Shown in pieces: positions 15,832-21,078 of a DNA stretch of 22,559 nucleotides. Position 1 is the first letter of the stretch. The number at the start of each line of letters is the position of its first letter. The DNA lies in NCBI GenBank assembly GCA_027490875.1, contig JAIXXE010000151.1:1-22559 (forward strand), written 5' to 3'. The position numbers were made by a program, and so were the translations under genes. The stretch is from Alphaproteobacteria bacterium (GTDB lineage Bacteria; Pseudomonadota; Alphaproteobacteria; UBA2136; UBA6156). The notes under the pieces were generated by a model. That model saw nothing but the letters and a program-made list of their open reading frames with translations. It ran no database searches and had not been told where the DNA came from.

Positions 15832-16614
15832 ATGAAAGCGCATTGGATGAGTATTTCTGGGCGAACCAAAGGCCTGATTGTGGCTGTTGTGGTCATCAAG
15901 GCTTTGGCTCTGGGGGGTTTTGGTTATGCCGAAGGCTGGTTTGGTGGCTGGTTTGGCGGCGCCAAGCCTGCGGCGGTGGCTCCGGCAACGGCACCAGCCG
16001 CGCCTGGGGGGGTGGCAGCAACGTCGCCAACCGCAGCGGTTGACCTGGGCCCCTTGCCAAGCCGTGCCGAGGCACTCCAGCTGCAAGGCGATGACCGGGT
16101 GCTGGGGCGCTTTGGGGCACCGCTTACTATTATTGAGTACGCCAGCATGACCTGCCACCACTGCGCCAAGTTTAAAACCGACACCATGCCCGCTGTTAAG
16201 CGCGACTGGATTGAGACCGGCAAGGCCGTGTATGTGCTGCGCGACCTGCCATGGGATAATCTGGCGCTGGGAATGAGTGCCGTGGCGCGCTGTGTACCGC
16301 CGCACCAGTTCTACCCCATGGCCGATGCGTTGTTTGCTGCGCAGGCCACGATTGTTCAGGGCAACCCGCTTGAAGGCATCAATGCTGTTGCGGCACAGGC
16401 TGGGCTGAACGACGAGGCGGTGCAGGAGTGCATCCGGCGGCCCGACTTGCAACAACAGATTACCCGCAGCAAGCAGATTGCCCTTACTGTATTGGGGGTT
16501 AAGGGTACGCCCACTATTTTTGTGAACGGCGCCTTGGTGGATGGTGCGGTAAGCTATGCGTCGCTGAAAGAAACCCTCGAAGCCGAATATGCCAAAGCAA
16601 CCTCCGCCAAGTAA
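15832..16614 (+). CDS. Membrane-anchored DsbA-family thiol:disulfide oxidoreductase
   Basis: 260 residues. A single N-terminal membrane segment (about residues 12-28, LIVAVVVIKALALGG) would anchor the protein facing the periplasm, followed by a Gly/Ala/Pro-rich linker (about 35-75). The thioredoxin-fold domain carries the active site CHHC (C108, C111 in SMTCHHCAKF), the same dipeptide pattern as C-P/H-H-C DsbA proteins, and the cis-Pro loop VKGTPTIFVNG. The family oxidises or isomerises cysteines of exported proteins. Start choice is open among ATGs at 15826, 15832 and 15847; none has a strong ribosome binding site. It follows dciA by about 25 bases, as in other alphaproteobacteria. The usual next gene smc is absent; instead its last 26 bases overlap atpI. 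Confidence 0.88.
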   Translation: MKAHWMSISGRTKGLIVAVVVIKALALGGFGYAEGWFGGWFGGAKPAAVAPATAPAAPGGVAATSPTAAVDLGPLPSRAEALQLQGDDRVLGRFGAPLTIIEYASMTCHHCAKFKTDTMPAVKRDWIETGKAVYVLRDLPWDNLALGMSAVARCVPPHQFYPMADALFAAQATIVQGNPLEGINAVAAQAGLNDEAVQECIRRPDLQQQITRSKQIALTVLGVKGTPTIFVNGALVDGAVSYASLKETLEAEYAKATSAK

Positions 16615-16840
16615 GGATAGCCTTAAGGCGGCGGCTGTTGAGCGGCCCCCTGCTGCCACCCGCCCCACCAAGGGGCTGGCGGTGGCTGGTAACCTGGTGG
16701 CCTGTGTGTTGGTGGGGATGCTGCTGGGGTGGGGGGTGGATTGGCTAACGGGGACCAAGCCGTGGGGCCTGATTGTGGGCTTGGGTTTAGGGTTTGCCGC
16801 ATGGCTGCGCGAACTGTGGGGCCTGCTTAAAACGCCTTAG
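16589..16840 (+). CDS. atpI: AtpI-like F0F1 ATP synthase accessory protein
   Basis: 83-residue membrane protein with a Pro/Lys-rich cytoplasmic start and two helices (about residues 31-52, LAVAGNLVACVLVGMLLGWGV and about 59-72), a short loop TGTKPWG between them, and an RELW motif near the end. This matches the short AtpI/AtpZ-like family (ATPase_gene1) that precedes atpB in alphaproteobacterial Fo clusters and has been linked to c-ring assembly or ion handling. The gene starts inside the 3' end of the DsbA-like gene in another frame (26-base overlap), so translation may be coupled. The start is chosen as the only ATG that gives the usual N-terminus. Confidence 0.8.
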   Translation: MPKQPPPSKDSLKAAAVERPPAATRPTKGLAVAGNLVACVLVGMLLGWGVDWLTGTKPWGLIVGLGLGFAAWLRELWGLLKTP

Positions 16841-16896
16841 CGGGTGGTTGCTCTAACCAAGTGCTTATGCGTGGGTAAAACTATGTAAAGCGCCGC

Positions 16897-16925
16897 TTGA
16901 CGCTTGCGGGCGGGCTTGCTAGAAG
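16897..16925 (+). promoter_or_regulatory. Promoter of atpB-atpE-atpF, predicted to give a leaderless atpB message
   Basis: TTGACG (16897-16902), a 17-base spacer and TAGAAG (16920-16925) within GCTAGAAG match the Caulobacter-type housekeeping consensus (TTGACGS, GCTANAWC) almost fully. Only six bases, CGGGGT, separate the -10 from the ATG at 16932, so transcription would start on or beside the A of ATG. The element lies in the 91-base gap after atpI. Confidence 0.6.
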
Positions 16926-16931
16926 CGGGGT

Positions 16932-17714
16932 ATGTCGTTAAACCCGATGCAACAATTTGAAGTGAAGGGGCTGGTGCCGCTTTACTTGGGCGGGCTTGAC
17001 CTTACGCTTACCAATCAGGCGCTCTGGACTGGAATCGCCACTGCAGCCATTATCGTATTGTTTTTGGCGGGTGTTGGCCGCATGACCATGGTGCCGGGCC
17101 GTATGCAGGGCTTTGTGGAAATGACCGTTGAGTTCCTGCGCGACCTCACGGTTGGCACGGCAGGGCGTGAAGCCTTGGCCTTTCTGCCCTTAATCATGAC
17201 CACCTTTCTGTTCATTGCTGGCATGAATTTGGTGGGGATGATCCCGACCAGCTTTACCGTGACCAGCCAAATTACCACCACCGTGTTTATGGGGCTGATG
17301 GTGTTTATGCTGGTGGTAGGGGTTGGTTTTTATAAACAAGGCCTGCACTTTTTAACCATCTTTTTGCCCAAGGGAACACCGTGGTGGCTGGCGCCATTGA
17401 TTGTACCGCTGGAGCTGATTTCGTTTCTGGCGCGCCCATTAACCTTGGCGGTACGGCTTTCTGCCAACATGGTGGCGGGGCATATTCTATTGAAAATTTT
17501 TGCAAGTTTTTGCGTCATGCTGCTGGGTTTGGCCAGCATTGAAGCCGACCAGTTAAGCTTTGCCAACCTGGCGTTGACGACGCCCATCGCCATCCTGCCC
17601 TTCCTGATGTTGTTTGCCATTACGGCGCTGGAAGTCTTCGTGGCTCTGCTCCAGGCGTTTATTTTTACGATTTTGACCTTGGTTTACCTGAATGATGCCT
17701 TGCACGGGCACTAA
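16932..17714 (+). CDS. atpB: F0F1 ATP synthase subunit a
   Basis: 260-residue integral membrane subunit that carries the two proton half-channels next to the c-ring. The essential arginine is R175 in LAVRLSANMVAGH, and the C-terminal helix block ALEVFVALLQAFIFTILTLVYL is the usual subunit a signature. Earlier helices include about residues 31-47 and 80-103 (FLPLIMTTFLFIAGMNLVGMIP, the N-terminal family landmark). The length is typical for alphaproteobacteria. No normal Shine-Dalgarno precedes the ATG, although GGGG lies 2 bases upstream. A promoter just before the gene suggests transcription separate from dciA-dsbA-atpI. Confidence 0.97.
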   Translation: MSLNPMQQFEVKGLVPLYLGGLDLTLTNQALWTGIATAAIIVLFLAGVGRMTMVPGRMQGFVEMTVEFLRDLTVGTAGREALAFLPLIMTTFLFIAGMNLVGMIPTSFTVTSQITTTVFMGLMVFMLVVGVGFYKQGLHFLTIFLPKGTPWWLAPLIVPLELISFLARPLTLAVRLSANMVAGHILLKIFASFCVMLLGLASIEADQLSFANLALTTPIAILPFLMLFAITALEVFVALLQAFIFTILTLVYLNDALHGH

Positions 17715-17757
17715 CAATTTGTTACACCGCAACCATTAACGAGAAGGAACACACCCG

Positions 17758-18003
17758 ATGGAACCGACCCACGTGACCGACCTGACCATGCTCAAAGCCA
17801 TTGGTGCAGGGATAGCAACTTTGGGAATGATTGGCGCTGGGTTTGGCCTAGGCGCCGTGTTTGGTAAGTTTTTTGAAGCCGTAGGCCGCCAGCCAAGCGT
17901 AGAAGAGCGTTTGAAGACCTATCTCTTCATCGGCATGGCACTGGTGGAAGCGATTGCGCTGTTCGCCTTCGTGATCGCCGCGATGATCCTGTTTGTGCTT
18001 TAA
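17758..18003 (+). CDS. atpE: F0F1 ATP synthase subunit c
   Basis: 81-residue proteolipid with two helices forming the proton-carrying rotor ring. The first helix carries the glycine-rich pattern GAGFGLGAVFG (26-36) and the polar loop RQPS (44-47) that contacts gamma/epsilon. The proton carrier is E64 in MALVEAIALFAF. No second acidic residue typical of sodium-binding rings is obvious, so proton coupling is likely. The N-terminus METHxTDL-like extension (about ten residues before the first helix) is acidic. A good ribosome binding site, GAGAAGGA, precedes the ATG, unlike atpB, which suits the high copy number of subunit c. Confidence 0.97.
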   Translation: MEPTHVTDLTMLKAIGAGIATLGMIGAGFGLGAVFGKFFEAVGRQPSVEERLKTYLFIGMALVEAIALFAFVIAAMILFVL

Positions 18004-18022
18004 GCCAACCACAGGGTAGACG

Positions 18023-18520
18023 ATGGAACTGTTCGTTCTTTCCTATCTGCAGAGCCAGTACTTCTGGACTGCCACGGCATTTTTGCTGTTGCTGGTCGTG
18101 ATGGCGCGGGTGGTGGTGCCAGCCGTGCTTGCCACGCTGGACGCCCGTACCGCCCGGATTGCGGGCGACCTGGACGCCGCCCGCACCACGCGGGAGTCGG
18201 CCGAAGCCAGCCTGGCTGACTACAACGCCAAAATTGCCGTTGCCAAAAAGGAAGCAAGCACCTTGCTTAGCCAAGCCCGTGCGGAAGCCGAAGCCTTGGC
18301 CAAGGCGCGGCTGGCCGAAGTGGATGAAGAACTGACCCGCAAGACCGAAATTGCCAAGCAGCAAATTGAAGCCAGCCAAGCCGAAGCCATGCGCGCGGTG
18401 CGGGCCGAAGTCGCCAAACTGGCCGTAACAGTGGCTGAAAAGTTGATTCAACAGACCGTGGACAGTAAGGTGGCCAGCCAGTTGACCGACAAGGCCTTGG
18501 CCAAGGGCTTTGATGCCTAG
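18023..18520 (+). CDS. atpF: F0F1 ATP synthase subunit b
   Basis: 165-residue peripheral-stalk subunit. One N-terminal membrane helix (about residues 13-32, FWTATAFLLLLVVMARVVVP) is followed by a long charged, Ala-rich helix/coiled coil (about 38-150) with the family pattern LDARTARIAGDLDAA near its start and VRAEVAKLAVTVAEKLI near its end, which docks on F1. Only one b gene is present: many alphaproteobacteria have adjacent b' and b genes (atpG/atpX and atpF), but here a terminator follows directly. The ATG is preceded by AGGGT. It is the last gene of the Fo cluster; F1 genes are not in the window. Confidence 0.93.
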   Translation: MELFVLSYLQSQYFWTATAFLLLLVVMARVVVPAVLATLDARTARIAGDLDAARTTRESAEASLADYNAKIAVAKKEASTLLSQARAEAEALAKARLAEVDEELTRKTEIAKQQIEASQAEAMRAVRAEVAKLAVTVAEKLIQQTVDSKVASQLTDKALAKGFDA

Positions 18521-18540
18521 ACGACCATGAATCGTTTACG

Positions 18541-18563
18541 CCCCGCTTAAGCGGGGTTTTTTT
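18541..18563 (+). terminator. Rho-independent terminator after atpF
   Basis: CCCCGC (18541-18546) pairs with GCGGGG (18551-18556) around TTAA, followed by seven T (18557-18563). It closes the Fo gene cluster 20 bases after the atpF stop. Confidence 0.92.
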
Positions 18564-18565
18564 GT

Positions 18566-18573
18566 GCTACGTT
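18566..18573 (+). promoter_or_regulatory. Candidate -10 element of the T17 glycosyltransferase gene
   Basis: GCTACGTT (18566-18573) is followed by six bases and the ATG at 18580, the same spacing as at atpB, dciA and the HIT gene. The -35 position falls inside the upstream terminator and shows no good match, so this is tentative. No Shine-Dalgarno precedes the ATG. Confidence 0.3.
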
Positions 18574-18579
18574 ACGCGC

Positions 18580-19413
18580 ATGAAAGCGCCTCAACCCGCC
18601 CTGATTCTGTGCATGAAATGGGGCACGCGCTACGGGGCCGACTATGCCAACCGGTTGTACCGTGCGGTGGCCTTGGGGATGATGGGGCAGCCCTTTCAGC
18701 TGGTGTGCTTTACCGATGACGCTGAGGGCCTAATGCCAGCAATTGATGCCCGCCCGTTGCCCGCGTTTGACGGCGTACCAGACCATTTGGCCAATAAACC
18801 TTGGCGAAAACTCAGCCTGTGGCGCACTGATTTGGGCGAGGATTTGCTGGGCCGCGACGCCTTGGTGCTGGATCTTGATTTGGTGGTATTGGGTGATTTA
18901 ACCCGCTTTTTTTTTTTTTTTTTACCGGTGCAGTTGGTGGTCTGGCGCAACCCCACCAAGCCCCAAAGCGGCGTTGGCAACACCAGCGTGTTCCGGTTTC
19001 GGGTGGGGAGCCACCCGGAGATTTGCGCGCGCTTTCAGGAAAACCCCGTGGAGGTTTGGCAGCGCGAGTTCCGCATTGAACAGGAACTGATTGCCGCCCG
19101 CCTGGGCGATGGCACGGCCACCCGCACCACGGCCTTGACCGACGCCACCAAGGCCGACCCCTTTTACGCGGGGCTTAACCAGATGGCCTACTGGCCAGAG
19201 GGCTGGGTGCTAAGCTTTAAGGAAGACCTGCTGCCGCGTTGGCCGCAGCGGCTCTGGCAGGTGGTGCCACGGCCAGCTACGGCCAGCGTGGTGGCCTTTC
19301 ATGGCAAACCCGACCCCGACGAAGCCATGGCCGGCATCTGGCCAGCCCCGTGGTACAAAAAGGTTTATAAGTCGCTGCGGCCGGTGGGCTGGGTTGCTGA
19401 TGTTTGGCGCTAG
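18580..19413 (+). CDS. Putative GT-A glycosyltransferase with an in-frame T17 tract (candidate phase-variable gene)
   Basis: 277 residues in the current reading frame. The pattern LCMKWGTRYGADYANRLY near the N-terminus, VCFTDDAEG, KPWRKLSLWRTDL, the acidic DxD-type motif LDLDLVVLGDL (about residues 97-107) and VVWRNP...GNTSVFRFRVGSHPEI suggest a GT-A fold glycosyltransferase of a type I have seen in alphaproteobacteria; the substrate is unknown. Directly after the DxD block the gene contains 17 consecutive T (18907-18923), translated as five Phe and the first bases of Leu. A gain of one T would end translation at the TGA at 19077-19079, and a loss of one at the TGA at 19088-19090, so slippage would switch the protein off. 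The gene stands alone between two terminators, next to no other polysaccharide gene. Confidence 0.75.
   Translation: MKAPQPALILCMKWGTRYGADYANRLYRAVALGMMGQPFQLVCFTDDAEGLMPAIDARPLPAFDGVPDHLANKPWRKLSLWRTDLGEDLLGRDALVLDLDLVVLGDLTRFFFFFLPVQLVVWRNPTKPQSGVGNTSVFRFRVGSHPEICARFQENPVEVWQREFRIEQELIAARLGDGTATRTTALTDATKADPFYAGLNQMAYWPEGWVLSFKEDLLPRWPQRLWQVVPRPATASVVAFHGKPDPDEAMAGIWPAPWYKKVYKSLRPVGWVADVWR
18907..18923 (+). repeat. T17 homopolymer inside a glycosyltransferase gene
   Basis: Seventeen consecutive T between CCCGC and ACCGG, in a GC-rich genome and inside a coding region. The present length keeps the frame open. It is by far the longest homopolymer in the window; the next are runs of seven or eight C, G or T. 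Possible roles are replication slippage (phase variation) or transcriptional slippage; an assembly error is possible but would more likely break the frame. Confidence 0.95.
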
Positions 19414-19422
19414 CCTTACTTA

Positions 19423-19446
19423 GGGCCTTGCTCATCAAGGCCTTTT
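19423..19446 (+). terminator. Probable terminator after the T17 glycosyltransferase
   Basis: GGCCTTG (19424-19430) pairs with CAAGGCC (19436-19442) around CTCAT, followed by TTTT then CCC. The stem is good and the T run is short. Confidence 0.65.
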
Positions 19447-19490
19447 CCCGTTAAGAAAGGGAGAGAAATCTTTCGTTTTTACGCTTCCTG

Positions 19491-19496
19491 AGGAGG
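19491..19496 (+). promoter_or_regulatory. Strong Shine-Dalgarno for the unknown gene at 19503
   Basis: AGGAGG, a perfect anti-16S match, lies six bases before the ATG. It is the strongest ribosome binding site in the window and fixes the start. The 40 bases upstream are A/G-rich and show no clear housekeeping promoter. Confidence 0.85.
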
Positions 19497-19502
19497 GAAC
19501 CG

Positions 19503-20159
19503 ATGCCTGAATTGCTTCAGCCTAGCGCGATGTTCCAAACCGTGGTGGGGAAACTTCCCTGTTCGGTCAATTTCGAACGGGTGTCTTTAGGTATCCGGTA
19601 CACATTGCAAGAAATGATCACATTCTTGTGGCGGTCGGGGGTGCATAACGGGATGAATGTGCGGATGAAGGGTGATGTCATCAGCATTGCCATGCAGGTG
19701 ATGATAACCGACGTGAACCAAGTGTGGTGGATGAAGATGGAAGATATTCTTGAGCCAAGAGGGCTGAGCTTTTGGGACCCCCACACTCTGCCTGCTGAAG
19801 CGCCTTGGCCCGGCTACGCGCGTTGGACTGGCGCCAAACTGCTGCTGCATTACCTCCAAAGCACGTTGGCTGATGAGTTGGTAGGGCTTCCCCCTGGGGA
19901 GGCGTTGGTGCACCAGCAAACGAAGTTTCTCCAGTCGCCACATCACCCTTGGGGGGAACTCAATGACAGAGTTTTCCCCGTAAAACATAAAGGCAGGGTT
20001 TGCATCCAGCATGAGCTGCCCGATAGAAGCAGCCTCTACTTGACAGAGACGGGGCCAACGCTGTTGCCCCCGCATAGCCTGCTGGAAGACAAGCTGGTTG
20101 TCCTGCCGAAGTGGGTTCCTTTAAGGGATACCAGTAATCTGGACATTGGGCACGCCTGA
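19503..20159 (+). CDS. Protein of unknown function
   Basis: 218 residues; I do not recognise the family. There is no signal peptide, membrane helix or obvious catalytic motif. It is rich in Trp and Met in the first half (for example VWWMKMEDI near residue 73, and WSFWDPH-like aromatic residues around 88-94), contains two separated cysteines (about 20 and 168), and has a Leu/Pro-rich C-terminus. The N-terminal half looks like mixed beta strands and could be a PilZ-like or other small beta domain, which is speculation. Base composition is visibly less GC-rich and codon choice less biased than in the neighbours, so acquisition by transfer is possible. It is an isolated transcription unit: a terminator lies on each side and a perfect AGGAGG precedes it, suggesting a real, well-translated gene. 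Confidence 0.7.
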   Translation: MPELLQPSAMFQTVVGKLPCSVNFERVSLGIRYTLQEMITFLWRSGVHNGMNVRMKGDVISIAMQVMITDVNQVWWMKMEDILEPRGLSFWDPHTLPAEAPWPGYARWTGAKLLLHYLQSTLADELVGLPPGEALVHQQTKFLQSPHHPWGELNDRVFPVKHKGRVCIQHELPDRSSLYLTETGPTLLPPHSLLEDKLVVLPKWVPLRDTSNLDIGHA

Positions 20160-20192
20160 AGAGGCCCGAAACATCGATGAACCTGACGAGGA

Positions 20193-20218
20193 GGGGCGGC
20201 TGTAGCCGCCCCTTTTTT
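20193..20218 (+). terminator. Rho-independent terminator after the unknown gene
   Basis: GGGGCGGC (20193-20200) pairs with GCCGCCCC (20205-20212) around TGTA, followed by six T (20213-20218). It ends two bases before the stop codon of the convergent HIT gene. Confidence 0.93.
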
Positions 20219-20220
20219 GA

Positions 20221-20589
20221 TTAAAATCCGGGTAACGGTTTCCCTGATGGGTCGGCCAGCAGTTGCAGGTGCAGGTGGGGAACCTCTTGCCCGCCACCTA
20301 CCCCCGCATTGCTGATGAGCCGAAAGCCGCTGGTTCGTACCCCCACGGCTTCGGCCACGGCGGGCACGGCACCAAGCAGGTGACCAAGCAGCGTGGCATC
20401 GGCCGCGGTGGCTTCGTGCAGCCCGCCTAAGTGAGCTTTAGGAATGAGAATGACATGGATGGGTGCGCGCGGGGCAATATCGTGGAAGGCCAGCACGTGG
20501 TCGTCTTCGTACACCTTGCGGCATGGCAGTTCACCGCGCAGGATTTTACCAAACACAGTGGGGTTTTCAGCAAGCGAGTAGCGGGTCAT
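20221..20589 (-). CDS. HIT-family nucleotide-binding protein (HinT-like) with HxHxQ active-site variant
   Basis: 122 residues, normal for HinT, which hydrolyses adenosine 5'-monophosphoramidates and acyl-adenylates. Recognisable blocks are FGKILRGELPCRKVYEDD at the N-terminus, VLAFHDIAPRAPIHVILIPKAH in the middle, and GGGQEVPHLHLQLL near the C-terminus. The last is the histidine triad: the first two His, including the nucleophile position, are kept, but the third is Gln (codon CAA, one base from CAC). HxHxQ is the arrangement of galactose-1-phosphate uridylyltransferase, where Gln suits transferase chemistry. The ATG at 20589 is chosen because the family begins there and a -10-like element lies six bases upstream; an earlier TTG at 20607 is less likely. 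It lies downstream of fliS on the same strand but probably has its own promoter. Confidence 0.9.
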   Translation of the reverse strand: MTRYSLAENPTVFGKILRGELPCRKVYEDDHVLAFHDIAPRAPIHVILIPKAHLGGLHEATAADATLLGHLLGAVPAVAEAVGVRTSGFRLISNAGVGGGQEVPHLHLQLLADPSGKPLPGF

Positions 20590-20595
20590 GGCCGC

Positions 20596-20625
20596 ATGGT
20601 AGCCCAAGCAGGCACCGTTTGGCCA
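20596..20625 (-). promoter_or_regulatory. Candidate promoter of the HIT gene, giving a leaderless message
   Basis: On the minus strand GCTACCAT (plus 20596-20603) is followed by six bases and the ATG at 20589. This is the same octamer and spacing as at dciA. TGGCCA (plus 20620-20625) is a weak -35 at 18 bases. No Shine-Dalgarno is visible. Confidence 0.4.
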
Positions 20626-20643
20626 GTGGGGTATGATTGGTCG

Positions 20644-21063
20644 TTAGGCGCTGTGTTTAAGCGGGGCGGTGGGGCCAGTCGCCGCGGTGCTCACCACGGG
20701 GGGGTGCAGGCTGGCAAAGCCCTGCCGCAAGGCGCGCAGGTGGGCGATGGCTTTATCGCACACGTCGGGGTCGTTACGCAGATCTACCTGAAGCAACTGG
20801 TTGAGCAAGGCGCTGTAAATCCGGATGAGTCGCAGCGGGGCTTCACCACGGGTTTCATCTTGCTGGCTTAGCAAAAACAAGACGATATCCCGCGCTCGCT
20901 GGTTGGCATTAAACCGCGCCTGAATATCCCGCCGACCGATGGCATCCTTGGCCTGCAGGAGAAATTTAATGGCGCCATCGAGCAGCATGGTGGCCACCTG
21001 CGTGGGGCTGGCCTGTTCCAGCTGCCGCTGCAAGTAGGCGTTGGTGGATTGGTTGGGCAGCAT
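20644..21063 (-). CDS. fliS: Flagellin export chaperone FliS
   Basis: 139-residue helical cytoplasmic chaperone that binds the C-terminus of flagellin, prevents premature polymerisation and delivers it to the export gate. The family start NAYLQRQLEQASPTQV (residues 8-23) and MLLDGAIKFLLQAKDAI (26-42) are typical, followed by NANQRARDIVLFLLSQ and the YSALLNQLLQVDLRND region of the last helices. A 20-residue Ala/Pro/Thr tail extends past the core. It follows fliD by 15 bases on the same strand, the usual fliD-fliS order, so the two are probably co-transcribed. No clear ribosome binding site is visible, suggesting translation coupled to fliD. Confidence 0.93.
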   Translation of the reverse strand: MLPNQSTNAYLQRQLEQASPTQVATMLLDGAIKFLLQAKDAIGRRDIQARFNANQRARDIVLFLLSQQDETRGEAPLRLIRIYSALLNQLLQVDLRNDPDVCDKAIAHLRALRQGFASLHPPVVSTAATGPTAPLKHSA

Positions 21064-21078
21064 GGCTTGGTGTGCGGT

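Noticed and set aside
15814..16758. Minus-strand open frame of about 314 codons opposite the DsbA-like gene and atpI
   Set aside because: Low-complexity His/Arg-rich translation with no motif; the plus-strand genes are well supported.
16841..16868. Small hairpin TGGTT-GCTCT-AACCA after atpI as a terminator
   Set aside because: Only five pairs and no T run; transcription from upstream may well continue into atpB.
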